From Apoda limacodes (taxonomy: Eukaryota > Arthropoda > Insecta > Lepidoptera > Limacodidae), in the NCBI GenBank assembly GCA_946406115.1, contig OX291551.1, positions 11,780,001 through 11,844,000 on the forward strand: 64,000 nucleotides of DNA. Reading direction: 5' to 3'. This document shows positions 46,835-58,247 of this stretch, piece by piece; the first letter of the stretch is position 1; every line of letters starts with the position of its first letter. The position numbers and the translations under genes were made by a program. The notes under the pieces were generated by a model. It saw only the letters and a list, made by a program, of their open reading frames with translations, did not search any database and had not been told where the DNA came from.

Positions 46835-47110
46835 TACCACTAAGGTGGCAAACAAGCTTACGGCCCGCCTGATGGTAAGCGGTCACCGTAGCCTATGGAC
46901 ACTTGCAACACCAGGGGTATCACTTGCGCGTTGCCGACCCTTCAGAAATCTAATAACTTCTTTCTTGAAGAACTCCATACTGTAGTCCTTGCAGAAAACC
47001 TTGGCAGGGAGCTCATTCCACAACTTAAGCGTTCGCGGGAGGAAGTGTTTCTGAAACCGCACTGTACGCGACCATTTAGGTTCTAAAGTGTGAGAATGAA
47101 TTCCCTGCCG
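46835..47110 (-). pseudogene. LINE C-terminal fragment and 3' tail
   Basis: The minus-strand frame ending with TGA at 46883-46885 reads VRFQKHFLPRTLKLWNELPA, KVFCKDYSMEFFKKEVIRFL and KGRQRASDTPGVASVHRLR. This is the C-terminus of a LINE ORF2: the short hydrophobic WNELPA box before the end is typical of non-LTR elements. The tail then reads ACCATCAGGCGGGCCGTAAG, CTTGTTTGCCACCTTAGTGG. Related pieces are at 29115-29290, 53773-53870, 25700-25765 and inside the duplication at 23842-24243. Confidence 0.85.
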
Positions 47111-47569
47111 ATGGCGTGCGATGGTAGAAAGTAGCCGTGGGCATCATTTCGAACAATTCCTCAGAACACAACCCATTTCAGAACCGGCGGTAAATTTAGT
47201 CAGATTTAGTTTTCAAGAGCGGTTGCCCAAGCCGTGGTTCGTGTCCAGGACACCCTTGTGCAAACCGCCCCAACTTTTCACAGCAAAATTGCTATCTGCG
47301 GCCAACAACAGTAGTCAGTAGTTAGAAAAAAAAAAAACACTTTTGAGTTATTTACATGGATTTTAATGAATGCTAAATTATAAGTTACAATTACTGACTT
47401 TTGTCTCACACACTAGCTAGCCGATTTCTTTTCATATCTATAGAAAAAACTCAGCTATAGTTCCAAGGCTTTTATATTAAAATTTAAATTATTTTAAATT
47501 ATATTAAAAAAAAAGGCAATCAAATCTGTTGTTACCCAGTGCATTACCTAAGATAGCGTAAAATAAAAA

Positions 47570-47610
47570 AAAAACCGACCAAGTGCCAGTCGTCTAAGCC
47601 TACGTATTAA
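47570..47610 (+). repeat. Family A 5' fragment
   Basis: AAACCGACCAAGTGCCAGTC-GTC is an eroded copy of the family A 5' end. Confidence 0.5.
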
Positions 47611-47623
47611 GTTACGGTCAGGC

Positions 47624-47745
47624 CACACTTGACCGATCTTCGGCAGCGGCATCTCGTCCGTCGTGTCCCTCTACCTACTGATAGATCAACGTATATTTAA
47701 GTGTGAGACGAGCGACGCAACCAAAGATACGCTGCCGAAGATCAG
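47624..47745. repeat. Inverted-repeat (MITE-like) segment
   Basis: GATCTTCGGCAGCG (47635-47648) is the exact reverse complement of 47730-47743. CACACTT and AAGTGTG form a further pair. It is non-coding. Confidence 0.7.
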
Positions 47746-49105
47746 CCGTAGGTATGGCTCTACGCTTAGGGTGGAAATAAAGGTTCCGTGTTTTGTGTGT
47801 CAGAGACAGAATGACTATTAAATGGTAAAAATGGAATTTCATAAAATGCTGATCAACTCCTAGTCGTACTCGGGTACTAAGTAATCCGTACTTATTAAAA
47901 ATTATAATACTTAAAAACTGTTTAAAATGTTATGCGTAAAAATCGTAAAAAAAAAATTAAAATGTTTAAAATAATTGTCTATTAGATTTATTGGCTTGGA
48001 GATTTCAAAAGAATGTTAATTTTTGGGCTATAAGTCCAATAATATGTCACAATAAATAAAAAAAAGAATAAACAAACAAAGCCTGTCCATATGGCACCTC
48101 ACTTGCTGAAGTAACTTCACTTCCAAATCCCATTTCTGCGGCAAAAAAATTAACTGCCAATACTGGAATTCACAGCTGAATTTGTTAAAAAGCTTCTACA
48201 TCTTCTATTTCCAAATAAACATATTTCCGTTGTTTTTTTTTTTTTAAATAAATGCCGAGTGCACCATTATTTTGCACAAGTGTTGCGACAATAGTGATCA
48301 TTGTCCTTTGTATTTTAGCACTAAATACACTAAATAAAAATCACCCAATAAGCTAATGCACAAGACAAAGGCAGGTTTTATAACAATTTTTGCTGTTTGC
48401 TGCAAAAATTTACACAAAAACTGCTTATGTACGCAATAGATCTATATCGCTCCTTCAAATCTTTCAATCACAATAAGCTCGAATAAAAAAAAAACTATTT
48501 ATTTGCGTCATATTGTTTACTCTTTTGTGTATTCCTATCAAAATTTTGATGAACGACAACTCAAGTCTTCTGCCAAATATTCCATTCATCTTCCACCCCA
48601 TTGTTAGTAAGTTTAACATGCTCCCTAATATTCAGTGACTTGCAGGTCTCAGCTTCAGCTCCAACAGTTTATCATTATAGTTTTACTCTTATTTGTGTCA
48701 TGACGTCGACTTTTCGATGCCCAGTAGTTGTTTATCATTAGCTTATAATAAGGTGTTAAATATGAGACATGAGAAAAAAGAAACAAAAAATAAAATAGAT
48801 TTTTAACACCATTCCCTTTTTTTAGTAAGCTCATAAATAGAGTGTTTTTTCTAGATTTTGTCAATGCATTTATAGCACCAACAGCAACTAACTTTTTTCA
48901 TGTTTCACTGTTGAGTAGAAATATCACTGTAACATGAATGAAACATGAAGATCACTGGCAAAGTCGTTAAAAAGATCACTAAATTTGCAAGCAATTATGT
49001 ACTAAAAACATGCCCTTACAATGCCTTACATATATTACATTACAAAATAACATCAACTTTCTATCAAATGTAATGTTGCAACGATAGGTTTAGGTACTAT
49101 TTATC
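47746..49105. other. AT-rich DNA, no gene recognised
   Basis: On the minus strand around 48540-48650 a short segment translates as LTNNGVEDEWNIWQK, but it has no continuation and I do not recognise it. Nothing else is supported. Confidence 0.4.
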
Positions 49106-49109
49106 ACGC

Positions 49110-49200
49110 AAAACTAAAGTGGTTGTTTCAAAAGGGGTGTTACCAACAGTGTATCCAGCCACTCCCTCTTTTCCTCTGCTAAGGACTAAAACCGTGAAAT
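49110..49200 (+). repeat. Dispersed repeat, pair member with 8840-8945
   Basis: TAAAGTGGTTG, then GTGTATCCAGCCACTCCC and GGACTAAAACC match the plus copy at 8840-8945 in order. Confidence 0.6.
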
Positions 49201-49434
49201 AAACCTGGTTCATAACAAAAATCTGTTTTTAACGACTTTCAAACTATTTCAAAATGTTTTATCACTTTAATAACAACACTTTAAACATTTTCAAGATGCT
49301 TCTATAAACCGTGTGCATCTTTAGTTCCGTCACAGTTAAAGTAAATAGCACTGTATGCAGTATGGCTATTGTCTATTTTTTCAACTTGAGAGTGGTAACT
49401 CTCATAATATACAAAATACTAATTAAATAAAAAA

Positions 49435-49792
49435 ATACTTAGGAACCTCAAATCTATTTTTAAATGCCTATCCAACGATACCCCACAAGGTGCGCAAAAA
49501 AAATTTATAAAATATAGTAATATAGGTAAGTATCATTTGATAGGGCTCAAAAAATTCATTTGAGGTTTGTAAGATTAATATTTTGCGAATTATTGACTCC
49601 TAAAGTTGCAAAAATTAGTGTCCTTTTTTCTAAAAACTTTAAACCAATCAAAAAACTGCAAAAAATCACGATTACACTTTATAAATACTACCAACAATCT
49701 TCATTATTTCAATTTTCATCGGTTTATAAGTTTTTAAAATATCCGCAATAATTGTCATTCTACAGAACCCTAACGACATGCACTTGGCCGCT
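49435..49792 (-). repeat. Family A dispersed repeat
   Basis: The right end on the minus strand reads AAAGCGGCCAAGTGCATGTC followed by GTTAGGGTTCTGTAGAATGA. The left end holds TATCCAACGATACCCCACAA. The 3' GACAGACAG run is missing. Confidence 0.65.
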
Positions 49793-50225
49793 TTTTATTT
49801 ATATGTATTAAAAGTTTTTGTTATTGTGACTGGTGACGCTTTTAAAAAAAAAAAGCAAAGTACTTCAACCAATTGTTTTTTTTTGTCATATATTTTAACA
49901 ACTATAAAGCACGAAAGCTTAAAATCATTTGTGGAATTTAAACAAACGTACAAATTTACCACACAAATGACATAATAATTAAAACCTTTTCAGTTAATTC
50001 TACAGATTTCGTCCGACACGTCATGGACGTCGCGTCGCTCATGATTGATAGTATTAAAATTACTGAAGTTGAAAAATATGTGCAAAAACAAAAACTCCCA
50101 ATATAAATTTTTCATTTCGTTAAGGTACATACCTATGTTTTCCATTTTTTGTTGTTAAATTTATAGTTTTAATTTCCATTATAAATATAAAATAAGAGCC
50201 TATAGTACATAATGACGATACAAGT
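49793..50225. other. AT-rich DNA, no gene recognised
   Basis: Nothing recognised. Confidence 0.45.
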
Positions 50226-50230
50226 GAGCT

Positions 50231-50285
50231 CGAGGGCGTAATTCGGCCGAGTGTGTAATGAGCAGAGCTCACGAGTGTCATACGA
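50231..50285 (+). repeat. Dispersed repeat (family F), second copy
   Basis: CGAGGGCGTAATTCGGCCGA, GTGTGTAATGAGCAGAGCTC and ACGAGTGTCATACGA match 26150-26207. Confidence 0.7.
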
Positions 50286-50459
50286 TTGTTTTCAACACAC
50301 TTGAAGGACAGTGGATACTAATATTAGAGTTAAAATGTTGTAAAAAGGAATCTATCAAATAATTTATATATTTTTTTCAAAGTTAAGAACTTCACGTAGG
50401 CATAATTTCTTCTTGCTAAAATAAAGGCGCAGATAATAACAAAAAAATATTTATGGAAT

Positions 50460-50522
50460 GGTACGGAATCCCATGGCGATAACCAAATTCGGCGTTAGCA
50501 AACCGCGGGCAAAAACTGGCGT
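50460..50522 (+). mobile_element. Helitron-like 3' fragment
   Basis: GGAATCCCATGGCGATAACC, AAATTCGGCGTTAGC and AAACCGCGGGCAAAAACTGG correspond to the last 60 bases of the family at 3757-4025. Confidence 0.6.
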
Positions 50523-50667
50523 TAAGTATATGCAAAGCAGCTAAATATAAAATGTTTATTATCCCATTTCCTATACTTGTTTATATTTTAGTTAAATATA
50601 TTTGTACATTATAAAAACAATATGAAACTAATTTTATTTTAAATACACGAACATGAGAGTAAAGGGC

Positions 50668-51104
50668 TGGTTACACTGTTCGAGTAGCTGACATAACAGT
50701 AGACAGCCATGGTGTACTCGAATCGCGTCCACCGGTCACACAATGATAGTAGCTGCCATACTATCAGGCGAATACATATGTAGATACTGCATTGAAATGT
50801 GAAAATGTCTTTTTTAATAATATTGTAAAATATACGCCAGATCATAGTTTTTACCACAATAAAAGCTATTACAAAAATATTTGACAAATCGTGTGGGTTG
50901 ACGGCAGAGTCACGTGCCGGTGGCGTGGCACTTGCCCCTACGTGTGTGCCAAGTGCAAAAAAAATAAGCAGTAATAGTATTGCTATTAGTTACTTACCGA
51001 CTCGCATATGACAATTACTCGCATAACGAGCCCACACAGTGCAGTTGTAGAGCTGCAGAAGCGCGCACCGCCAACTTATACGCTAACTCGCACTGTGTAA
51101 CCAT
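50668..51104. mobile_element. Non-autonomous element with terminal inverted repeats
   Basis: The left end TGGTTACACTGTTCGAGT is the near-perfect reverse complement of the right end ACTCGCACTGTGTAACCA. The body, about 436 bp, is GC-richer at both ends and AT-rich in the middle. No transposase is encoded. An open frame of 82 codons in it is incidental. Confidence 0.65.
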
Positions 51105-51480
51105 GGACCTAATTAACACTTCATCCGAGTTGATTTTAAATTATAGATTATCTAGAAGACACTATCTCGACTATAAAATTTCGAACTTCGACACCATTAT
51201 CTCGTTTGCTACATTCTCACTATCAATTAAAACAAACTTCGAACAATATGTCGTTCGATGCAGCGAAATGTTTCCATTGTGAACAAATTACACTGCTAGG
51301 TACGTTTCGTTGCACAGTTTTACTTTTTTCTTTACCACTTTCAATATATTAAAAAAGAATTTGGTGACTACATAATGTTTGAAGCAGCATTTATTGTGTG
51401 TTTTATCATTATTTTTGTTTAGTTTTGTCATTAAATTTGTAAAATAAATCCCGTAAAAACGTATTTGGAAATAAAAAAAA
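51105..51480. other. AT-rich DNA, no gene recognised
   Basis: Nothing recognised. It separates the TIR element from the left arm of the large inverted repeat. Confidence 0.45.
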
Positions 51481-52153
51481 CACTTTGCTTCTTTGTGCCA
51501 AATATTTTTGAAAATATGATTAAAATTATATAAATACTTATTTTTCCAAAAATTATGCGAATCTTTTAGCTAAAAGAGTTTTAAGAAACTATACTATGAC
51601 CATAATCGACAAAAAATACATTCAATTATTATTTCTTATAAATTATTTCTATAACAAAAAAGTAAAATTTTGACATGACAGACATCTTTTTGGCATCAAA
51701 AAAAAAACTCATACAAACTGCCAAAAAAACTTTTTGCAACAAAAAAACAACAGGTTTCTAAAAGATGTACTAAAGAGGTAAAAAAATTACTTATTTCCAA
51801 AATTCTGATCTGATTTACAGTTTAAAGTTGGTTTTTACCTTTTTAGTGCATCTTCGACTTGCTTTTTTCGTACACTAAAAATATTCATACTAGTAACAAA
51901 ATGTTATACAATCATCAATGTAAAAGACGTTGCATCAATTCCAAAGTAACGCCAATCATTATTTTTTCCCAAAACTTTAAGGTTTAAATACACTTCATTA
52001 ATATGGAAGCACCTCGGAAGCATACCCTTTTAAATACAAAAAGAATTTTGCAAATCCGTATATATATGACGGAGTTATGCCACAACATACATAAAAAATA
52101 TATAAAAATCCGAATTAAGAAACTTCTACCTCCTTTTCTAAAGTCGGTTAAAA
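51481..52153 (-). repeat. Family E repeat; left arm of a long inverted repeat
   Basis: Bases 51481-52067 are complementary, with moderate divergence and small indels, to 55147-55746. Examples are CACTTTGCTTCTTTGTGCCA against TGGCACAAAGAAGCAAAGTG, and ATTTCCAAAATTCTGATCTG against CAGATCAGAATTTTGGAAAT. The copy continues to 52153 and ends AGTCGGTTAAAAAT, so it is more complete on that side than its partner. Confidence 0.88.
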
Positions 52154-52363
52154 ATAATAACAAAAAATAGTAAAATAAGGTTTCTGCTTGAAGGAAATTA
52201 GTCTAAAAGCACGCTGGTAATAAAAAAAAATGCCAACTTATAACCACACATAAAATTAAGGAATGAACTTGACAGAGTTGGTTAGTTAGTTGGGTGTATG
52301 TCTTTCGCACTTAGTCTCACAATTGGGCCATTGTACGAAAGTGACCAATCTGTCTGTCGTTGG

Positions 52364-52575
52364 TTACTCATACCATTTTTGCTCTGTCCAGAAATCTAGG
52401 AGGTGTCTGATGCTCCTCAGTGCCTCACTCAAGGTGTTCGGATTATCCAGAAGCCTTGCCCGTTGATTTTTCACACTTCTGCAGTGCAAGATCACGTGAA
52501 ATGGTGTCTCCTCAGAATTCATACAGCCTCTGCATAGGGGACTGTCACTGTTGCTGATGTTAAAGAGATGTTTTT
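52364..52575 (-). pseudogene. C-terminal CCHC-type fragment of an I/R1-like LINE
   Basis: The minus-strand translation gives KHLFNISNSDSPLCRGCMNS, EETPFHVILHC, then RARLLDNPNTLSEALRSIRH and LLDFWTEQKWYE before a TAA at 52364-52366. The C-x2-C ... ETPFH-x4-C arrangement is the cysteine-histidine motif that follows the RNase H or reverse transcriptase domain in I/R1/LOA-like LINEs. Only the last 69 or so codons survive. Confidence 0.8.
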
Positions 52576-52611
52576 TTAAAAATTGATAATCATTGAGTTA
52601 ATTTTTTTTTG

Positions 52612-52782
52612 ACGTGACAACGTCTTATAAATTGGTTTGCCGGGTGACACTTCAAGAAACTGCGTTACGCTCCGCTCACGTTATGCGCTCACAATGAGAG
52701 CGAGTGAGAGGCACGCGGCATGGTTAGCCCGCCTAAGAGCGAGAGAGACAGACATAAAAAGTGAAAGGCACAAGTTGTCACG
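52612..52782 (+). mobile_element. MITE-like element (family G), longer copy
   Basis: The ends are ACGTGACAACG and AGTTGTCACG. It matches 46627-46776 base for base over the first 110 bases or so, then includes GGCATGGTTAG, absent from the other copy, before rejoining it at CCCGCCTAAGAGCGAGAGAG. Confidence 0.75.
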
Positions 52783-53770
52783 ATTCCGGACGGTTGTCCG
52801 ACACTAATTTTTTCTCCTTGAAGTAAAACACCAAGGGTCGTATGTGTCAAGTAAGAGACAATTTTGTTCATTGTATTCATAATAAAATAACATCTGCACA
52901 AAATTACCACACTTTAGTAAAAATATCTGCATAAATTTTAATATTTCATAGCTAAGAAAACTTCGAATTCCTAATCCGCAAGCCATGAAGATACAATAAA
53001 TGAATTTTCCATGTTTTTCAAACCAACACGAAAAGTTGACGCGACATTTACATATCTGACTTTTGAACTTTTACCTTTTCAATTATCATTACATCTGCTT
53101 CGATTATTCTCTCATTTGAATGATCAAATATTAGAATTACATATTTGTGCGCATTTTTTATAAAAAATAGCTAAGTTTTTCTGTCCTAATCACAAAACCG
53201 CCTATTCACTTTTAGATAGTCTGACTGAGAATCAGTAAGAAAGGTAACTTAAACCGTGACTTAGATTACTGCATTTGAAGTCTCCATCGGGCACTTTCAT
53301 TACAACACTAACAAGAACTATGCTTATTAAATTCCAAGTTAATTTGTACGAAACTGTGGAGAACTTGTCTACATAACTCGGTTACGTCTGAAGTTAAGTG
53401 TCTTTAACTTTAAGACGTCTCTACAAAACTTTCAGAAAATGTATCTTAGCTCGTGGATTTAATTAAGTTATATGAGGAACATACTCGTATTATACTTTTC
53501 TCAGTTAATACGTCGTTTATTTCAGTTCGTACAAGCTAATCAAATAAAGTACCTTTACCAAAAATATACATTATATGGATGGCCAAAACTACACAATGAA
53601 ATATTGTATAGACATGTTTTATATTTGTATGTATAACATACCAGCCAACAGTCAATATTCGATAAAAGTTTGAATTAAAACTATTTCAGCTCATACCGCC
53701 AAAAAAAAAACAAGTTGTAGTTGTCACATATAGTAAGTAGTATGACGTCGCTCGATATTTATGCCCCTGA
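52783..53770. other. AT-rich DNA, no gene recognised
   Basis: This lies in the spacer of the long inverted repeat. Nothing recognised. Confidence 0.45.
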
Positions 53771-53772
53771 AG

Positions 53773-53870
53773 TTGCAAGCATCCATAGGCTGCAGTAACC
53801 GTTTACCATCAGGCAGGCTGCAAGCATATTTGCCACCATAGTAGTGGAAAAGAAAGAAACAGAAATCGCA
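53773..53870 (+). mobile_element. LINE 3' tail fragment
   Basis: GTTGCAAGCATCCATAGGCT, TTTACCATCAGGCAGGCTGC and TTGCCACCATAGTAGTGGAA form the untranslated tail of the family at 46835-47110, with a purine-rich end. Confidence 0.75.
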
Positions 53871-54071
53871 CTGTATAAGTAATGTTGGGTTAGGTGTAGT
53901 AAGGTATATTCTTGAGACAACGTAGATGCGAAGCGAGCGAAGCGAGTGGAGCGATCGAATTAAGTTTCGTATAAAAACCTGTTTACTTTTATAATACTTT
54001 CTTTTCCATACTAAAAGACCTGCCTAGGCGTTTAGTAAAACAAGCGGATTCAACAATCGGGCAACGATATA

Positions 54072-54467
54072 TCTATACTAATATTTATAAATGGGTAAGT
54101 AACTCTGTCTGTCTGTCCGTTACCTCTTCACACTCAAACCGCTGTACCCATCAAGATGAAATTTGACATGGAGATAATTTGAGACCCGAGAAAGGACATA
54201 CTAATTGAAAACGTCAAGCGTGAGTCGGTTTATTTTCTATTATTGAGGAGTTGCGGTTGAAATCCTACACTGATAATCGAAATTAGGTAGAACCGCGGGC
54301 AAAGTTTACATGGATATAGCTTGAGTGCTGGGAGAGGACATATGCTACTATAAAACGTCAAGCGTTATTCTTTCGCGTTTCTAGAATATTTAATATATAT
54401 TTTTATCAAATTGGAATCCTACTCCGATAACTGAATTTATGGCAGGTGAAACTCAGGGCAAAGCTAG
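54072..54467 (+). mobile_element. Non-autonomous Helitron-like element, complete ends
   Basis: It begins TCTATACTAATATTTATAAA and ends GGCAAAGCTAG, flanked by A on the left and T on the right, the expected Helitron insertion site. It holds the (GTCT)n tract and two partly duplicated GACATGGAGATAATTTGA/TACATGGATATAGCTTGA segments, which make it longer than the copy at 3757-4025. Confidence 0.82.
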
Positions 54468-54920
54468 TATAATAATAAAACATAAAGTAGTATGTAGCTA
54501 AAATCAGAAGATAGTTTGACTTTTATATAGTGTTTACATTTTTTAAAAAGAATAACAATATGGTTCTAGTTTATTTGATTTATTTTCCGTGTGCTTGAAA
54601 AAAGTAGCCATTTTGTATAAAGATACTGCAGCTTCTCTGCATTCGCCATAAACATTTATCCATAGACACATAAAACCTACAATCAAACATAGAGATTCGT
54701 TGTACTCAAGCGGGGTCTCCTGCTAACACCGGCGAAACATCTACACCAAACATTGTTTCGCTAAACATTTTCGCTACTTTCTTATTTTGATTGAAACAAT
54801 GTTTTTGCTTTTCACGATCGTTACTATCGTTCTTATATATGATCTGTGGTAATCAAATGTACTCTGTGGCTTTTTATATTGCTTATTTTGTATATTTTGC
54901 TATATGTTTATATTACCGTA
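54468..54920. other. AT-rich DNA, no gene recognised
   Basis: Nothing recognised. Confidence 0.45.
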
Positions 54921-54925
54921 AAATC

Positions 54926-55058
54926 GTAAATACCGTTAGATTATAATCTATCTAGTGAGATTGTATGCTATGAAACAAAAAATATAAATCACCGTTAAAT
55001 TTGAAAAAATGTAGATTATAATCTAACGCCATTTACAATTTAACGGTGACATTTATAT
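54926..55058. repeat. Nested inverted repeats around TTAGATTATAATCTA
   Basis: GTAAATACCGTTAGATTATA (54926 on) is inverted at 55012-55036. TATAAATCACCGTTAAAT (54983-55000) is inverted at 55038-55058. The two pairs interlock rather than nest, so the segment could adopt alternative folds. It is non-coding. Confidence 0.75.
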
Positions 55059-55146
55059 TGCTCAATCTACTATTTCTAAAACTCAAAATATGTCTCAAAC
55101 GTTTGAAGTCATTTTGGCAGTAAATGTTTTAAATACATCAAAAAAT

Positions 55147-55746
55147 ATATATATATACGGATTTGCAAAATTCTTTTTTATTTAAAAGGGTATACTTCCG
55201 AGGTGCTTCTATATTAATGTAGTGTATTTAAACCTTAAAGTTTTGGTAAACAAAAAATTACTGGCGTTACTTTGGAATTAGTGCAACGTCTTTTACGTTG
55301 ATGATTGTATAACATTTTGTTACTAGTATGAATATTTTTAGGGTACGAAAAAGTAATTCGTCACTAAAAAGTAACAAATAAAAACTTTTTACAAAAATAA
55401 AAAAAACAACCGGTTTCAACAAGATGCACTAAAAAGGTAAAAACCAACTTCAAACTGTAATTCAGATCAGAATTTTGGAAATAAGTAATTATTTTTACCT
55501 CTTTAGAAACCTGTTGTTTTTTTTTATGCCAAAAAGTAATCAGGATGTCATGTCAAAATTTATTTTTTTTGTTATAGAAATAATTTATAAGAAATAATAA
55601 TTGAATGTATTTTTTTGTCGATTATGGTCATAGTATTGTTTCTAAAAACACTTTTGGCTTAAAAATTTGCATAATTTTTTGAAAAATAAGTATTTATATA
55701 ATTTTAATCATATTTTCAAAAAAATTTGGCACAAAGAAGCAAAGTG
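55147..55746 (+). repeat. Family E repeat; right arm of the long inverted repeat
   Basis: The reverse complement of 51481-52067, as described for that arm. The copy stops at an AT tract (55145-55157) instead of continuing to the ACCGACTTT end. The plus-strand LINE fragment begins about 130 bp beyond. Confidence 0.88.
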
Positions 55747-55837
55747 GCACAAAACGGTAAAGACTGCAGGTTACAGCGCAGTGCCAGCGTTAGACTTGTA
55801 GGATTCATACGCCATTTTCGTTAGAAATGCAGGTTTC

Positions 55838-56743
55838 GTGTTAAGGAAAATAAGAAAACAAGTTAATATTGATTTGGCAACAATATACATACATTCTTCT
55901 CTCCACCACATGTATGCAGACGACGATCTCCAGGTCTATAATCAAACAACTTTTGATGATTTATTTCAAACGATAGGTTTGATAAACTCTGATCTCCTCA
56001 AAATTTCAGAATGGAGCAAAGCCTTTAACATAAAAATAAACCCAGCAAAAACCCAGGCCATAATACTAGGCAGTCCAAAGTTTATGTCTAGAATAAACTG
56101 GGTTAGTCTCCCAAAAGTTTGTGTAGACAATGTATTTATACCTTATAATGACCAGGTTAAGAATCTAGGTATTATTATAGATAGTAGTATGTCTTGGACT
56201 TCACAGATAGCCGAGGTCGGTAAGAAAATGTTTTCCGCTGTAGGTTCCCTAAGAAGGCTGCAAAATTTCCTACCCACGGACACTAAAATTGTTCTTGCAC
56301 ACTCTCTTTTGCTTCCCATACTCGATTACGCCGATGCTAGCTATCCTGATTTAACTGAAGACCAATTAAACAAACTTGAGCGACTACAAAATCTCTGTAT
56401 TCGGTTTATATTTGGATTACGCAAATATGACCATATTTCCAATTTCCGCGTGAAGCTCAAGTGGCTCCCAATTCGCTTTCGCCGGAATGCTCATATTCTT
56501 TCACTTCTTTACTGTGTGCTGTTCAATCCTAGCTACCCTTCTTATCTCAAAGAGCGTTTTGGTTACTATGCCTCTTTGCGTTCCTCCTCTAATTTATAAC
56601 TTAATACACCGAGTCACAACTCAAAATTTTACGTTGATTCCTTCACCGTACAAGCAGTACGATTGTGGAACTCTCTCCCAGTAGATATCCGAAAAGCACA
56701 ATCACTTACAACCTTCAAAGCACAAGTGAAAAAGCATTTTTAA
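55838..56743 (+). pseudogene. LINE reverse transcriptase C-terminal half, plus strand
   Basis: A 5'-truncated copy of the family at 36840-38970. Reading starts within the catalytic region as HHMYADDDLQVYNQ, which carries an extra Asp in the YADD-LQVY box. It continues through SEWSKAFNIKINPAKTQAII, SWTSQIAEVGKKMF, LNKLERLQNLCIRFIFGLRK and LFNPSYPSYLKERF. A frame change between about 56570 and 56619 then leads to DSFTVQAVRLWNSLPVDIRK and FKAQVKKHF with a TAA at 56741-56743. Against the minus-strand copy, residues around the CLTLRSS segment are partly deleted. The leading 15 or so codons before HHMYADD do not match the family and are probably flanking sequence. Confidence 0.9.
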
Positions 56744-57089
56744 ATCTCTTTAAAAAATTTAATTAGAAGTGAAACAATTTTCTTTTATCTTCTAGAATCG
56801 TAATATTGAATCGGTTTGTGCACAAAAAGTTAGTTGAACTCGCTCAAAATTCTTAAATTTAAATTAAAAACATCAAAATTAAACCTAATTAATAAACTTA
56901 AATTTATTCTTGCAAGACTAAGTAGTATCCATTTACTGAGATTCGATGTGGTTGTTACCTCCCTCTAAAGAACTGCAGTCCTACTTCAGCAGGGACCTCG
57001 GATACTGTCAGGAATATACAACTCTCGAGATCCTCGAGGGTTCCCGCGTGAATGACACTGGAGCTCTCACACTATTTTATGTTGTAGTA
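56744..57089 (+). mobile_element. Probable 3' untranslated region of the preceding LINE
   Basis: No coding sequence. It lacks the CTTATCGCT-AAGCGATC block of the other family members, so it belongs to a different subfamily or has been replaced. CCTCTAAAGAACTGCAGTCC and ATCCTCGAGGGTTCCCGCGT are moderately GC-rich. Confidence 0.4.
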
Positions 57090-57101
57090 CCCCCCCCCCC
57101 C
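57090..57101 (+). repeat. Poly(C) tract
   Basis: Twelve consecutive C bases, unusual in this AT-rich window. They mark the left edge of the compositionally different region that follows. Confidence 0.95.
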
Positions 57102-57639
57102 TAACTAATTATTAAAATTATTTAAATTTGAACTCACGTGGAGTGAACGACAGGTTGCCGCCAATTTGAATACGTGAAGGCATGTGATGACGTACGTAAT
57201 CCTAACATATTATTGTTGCCTTTATTATTATTAAACATTAATGATATTTTGTAACCGTTATTAGTGTTATTATTAAAGAAAGCTAATATTTTATTTGGCT
57301 GTGATCATCTAATGGCGTAATCGTCTATTTGGACCCCTCGTTGTGACCGGTAATAACCCAAGATCCTAAGAGGTATGGATTCAATCAGTCCCAGGTGTGA
57401 AAGAATAAACTCAAAACCCTAATCTTACATTATGCCTACATTAAAGACAATGATCTATAACCAATCCTTAACCGCAAAGCCACTAAGTCCTAACTAGCAT
57501 TAGACCAGAATTTAAATTACTAAATCCGAGTTTCTGCTCAAAATATATGTGGTTTATTATTCTAACGTAGTCGGAGTACCTAGGCCTAAATCACTCTATT
57601 CACCAGCTTAGCTACCTCCCTACAACTCCAGACAAATCC
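57102..57639. other. Start of the compositionally different region, no gene recognised
   Basis: C/A-rich plus strand with repeated CCTAA and CTTAA words. No coding frame is supported. Confidence 0.45.
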
Positions 57640-58208
57640 CGTAATAACAAGGTTACCCCTTGGCCACGATAGGCCTCAAAGTTATAACGTTATGATAGTA
57701 TATGAATCCTCACTATAAGGATGAAACCCTAAGACCGCCTACCCCTTAAGTGAAGTCGTAATCTTATAGTAATGTATGAGAGTCGCCTTAAGGAAGAACT
57801 CTTAAACGGTAAGTAGTCCATCAATAACCTCGTTAGCTTCCCCTTAAGTAAAATTGTAACCTCATGGTAATGTATGAACCTCACCTTAGGAAGAACCCTT
57901 AAATTGTAAATAATCTACCACCAACCCCACTAGCTTCCCCTTAACTAAAGTGGTAACCTTATCATAATGTAGGAAAGTCACCTTGAAGGGAGAACCCTTA
58001 GGCATATTAAGGTACTAACCACTAATAAACTCACTGGCTTCCCCTTAACTAAGTTTAGGCACTTGCAACAATATGTCGAAATCATTAAAGTGACAGACGG
58101 ACCTATTTAGTAACTAAACAAATCATTAGCAGATACGCTTTTGATCCCTTAAATAACCTGTAAAACTGTAATATAATATGAAAGGTCACCGTACGGATAA
58201 ACTAACAG

Positions 58209-58247
<39 letters not shown>

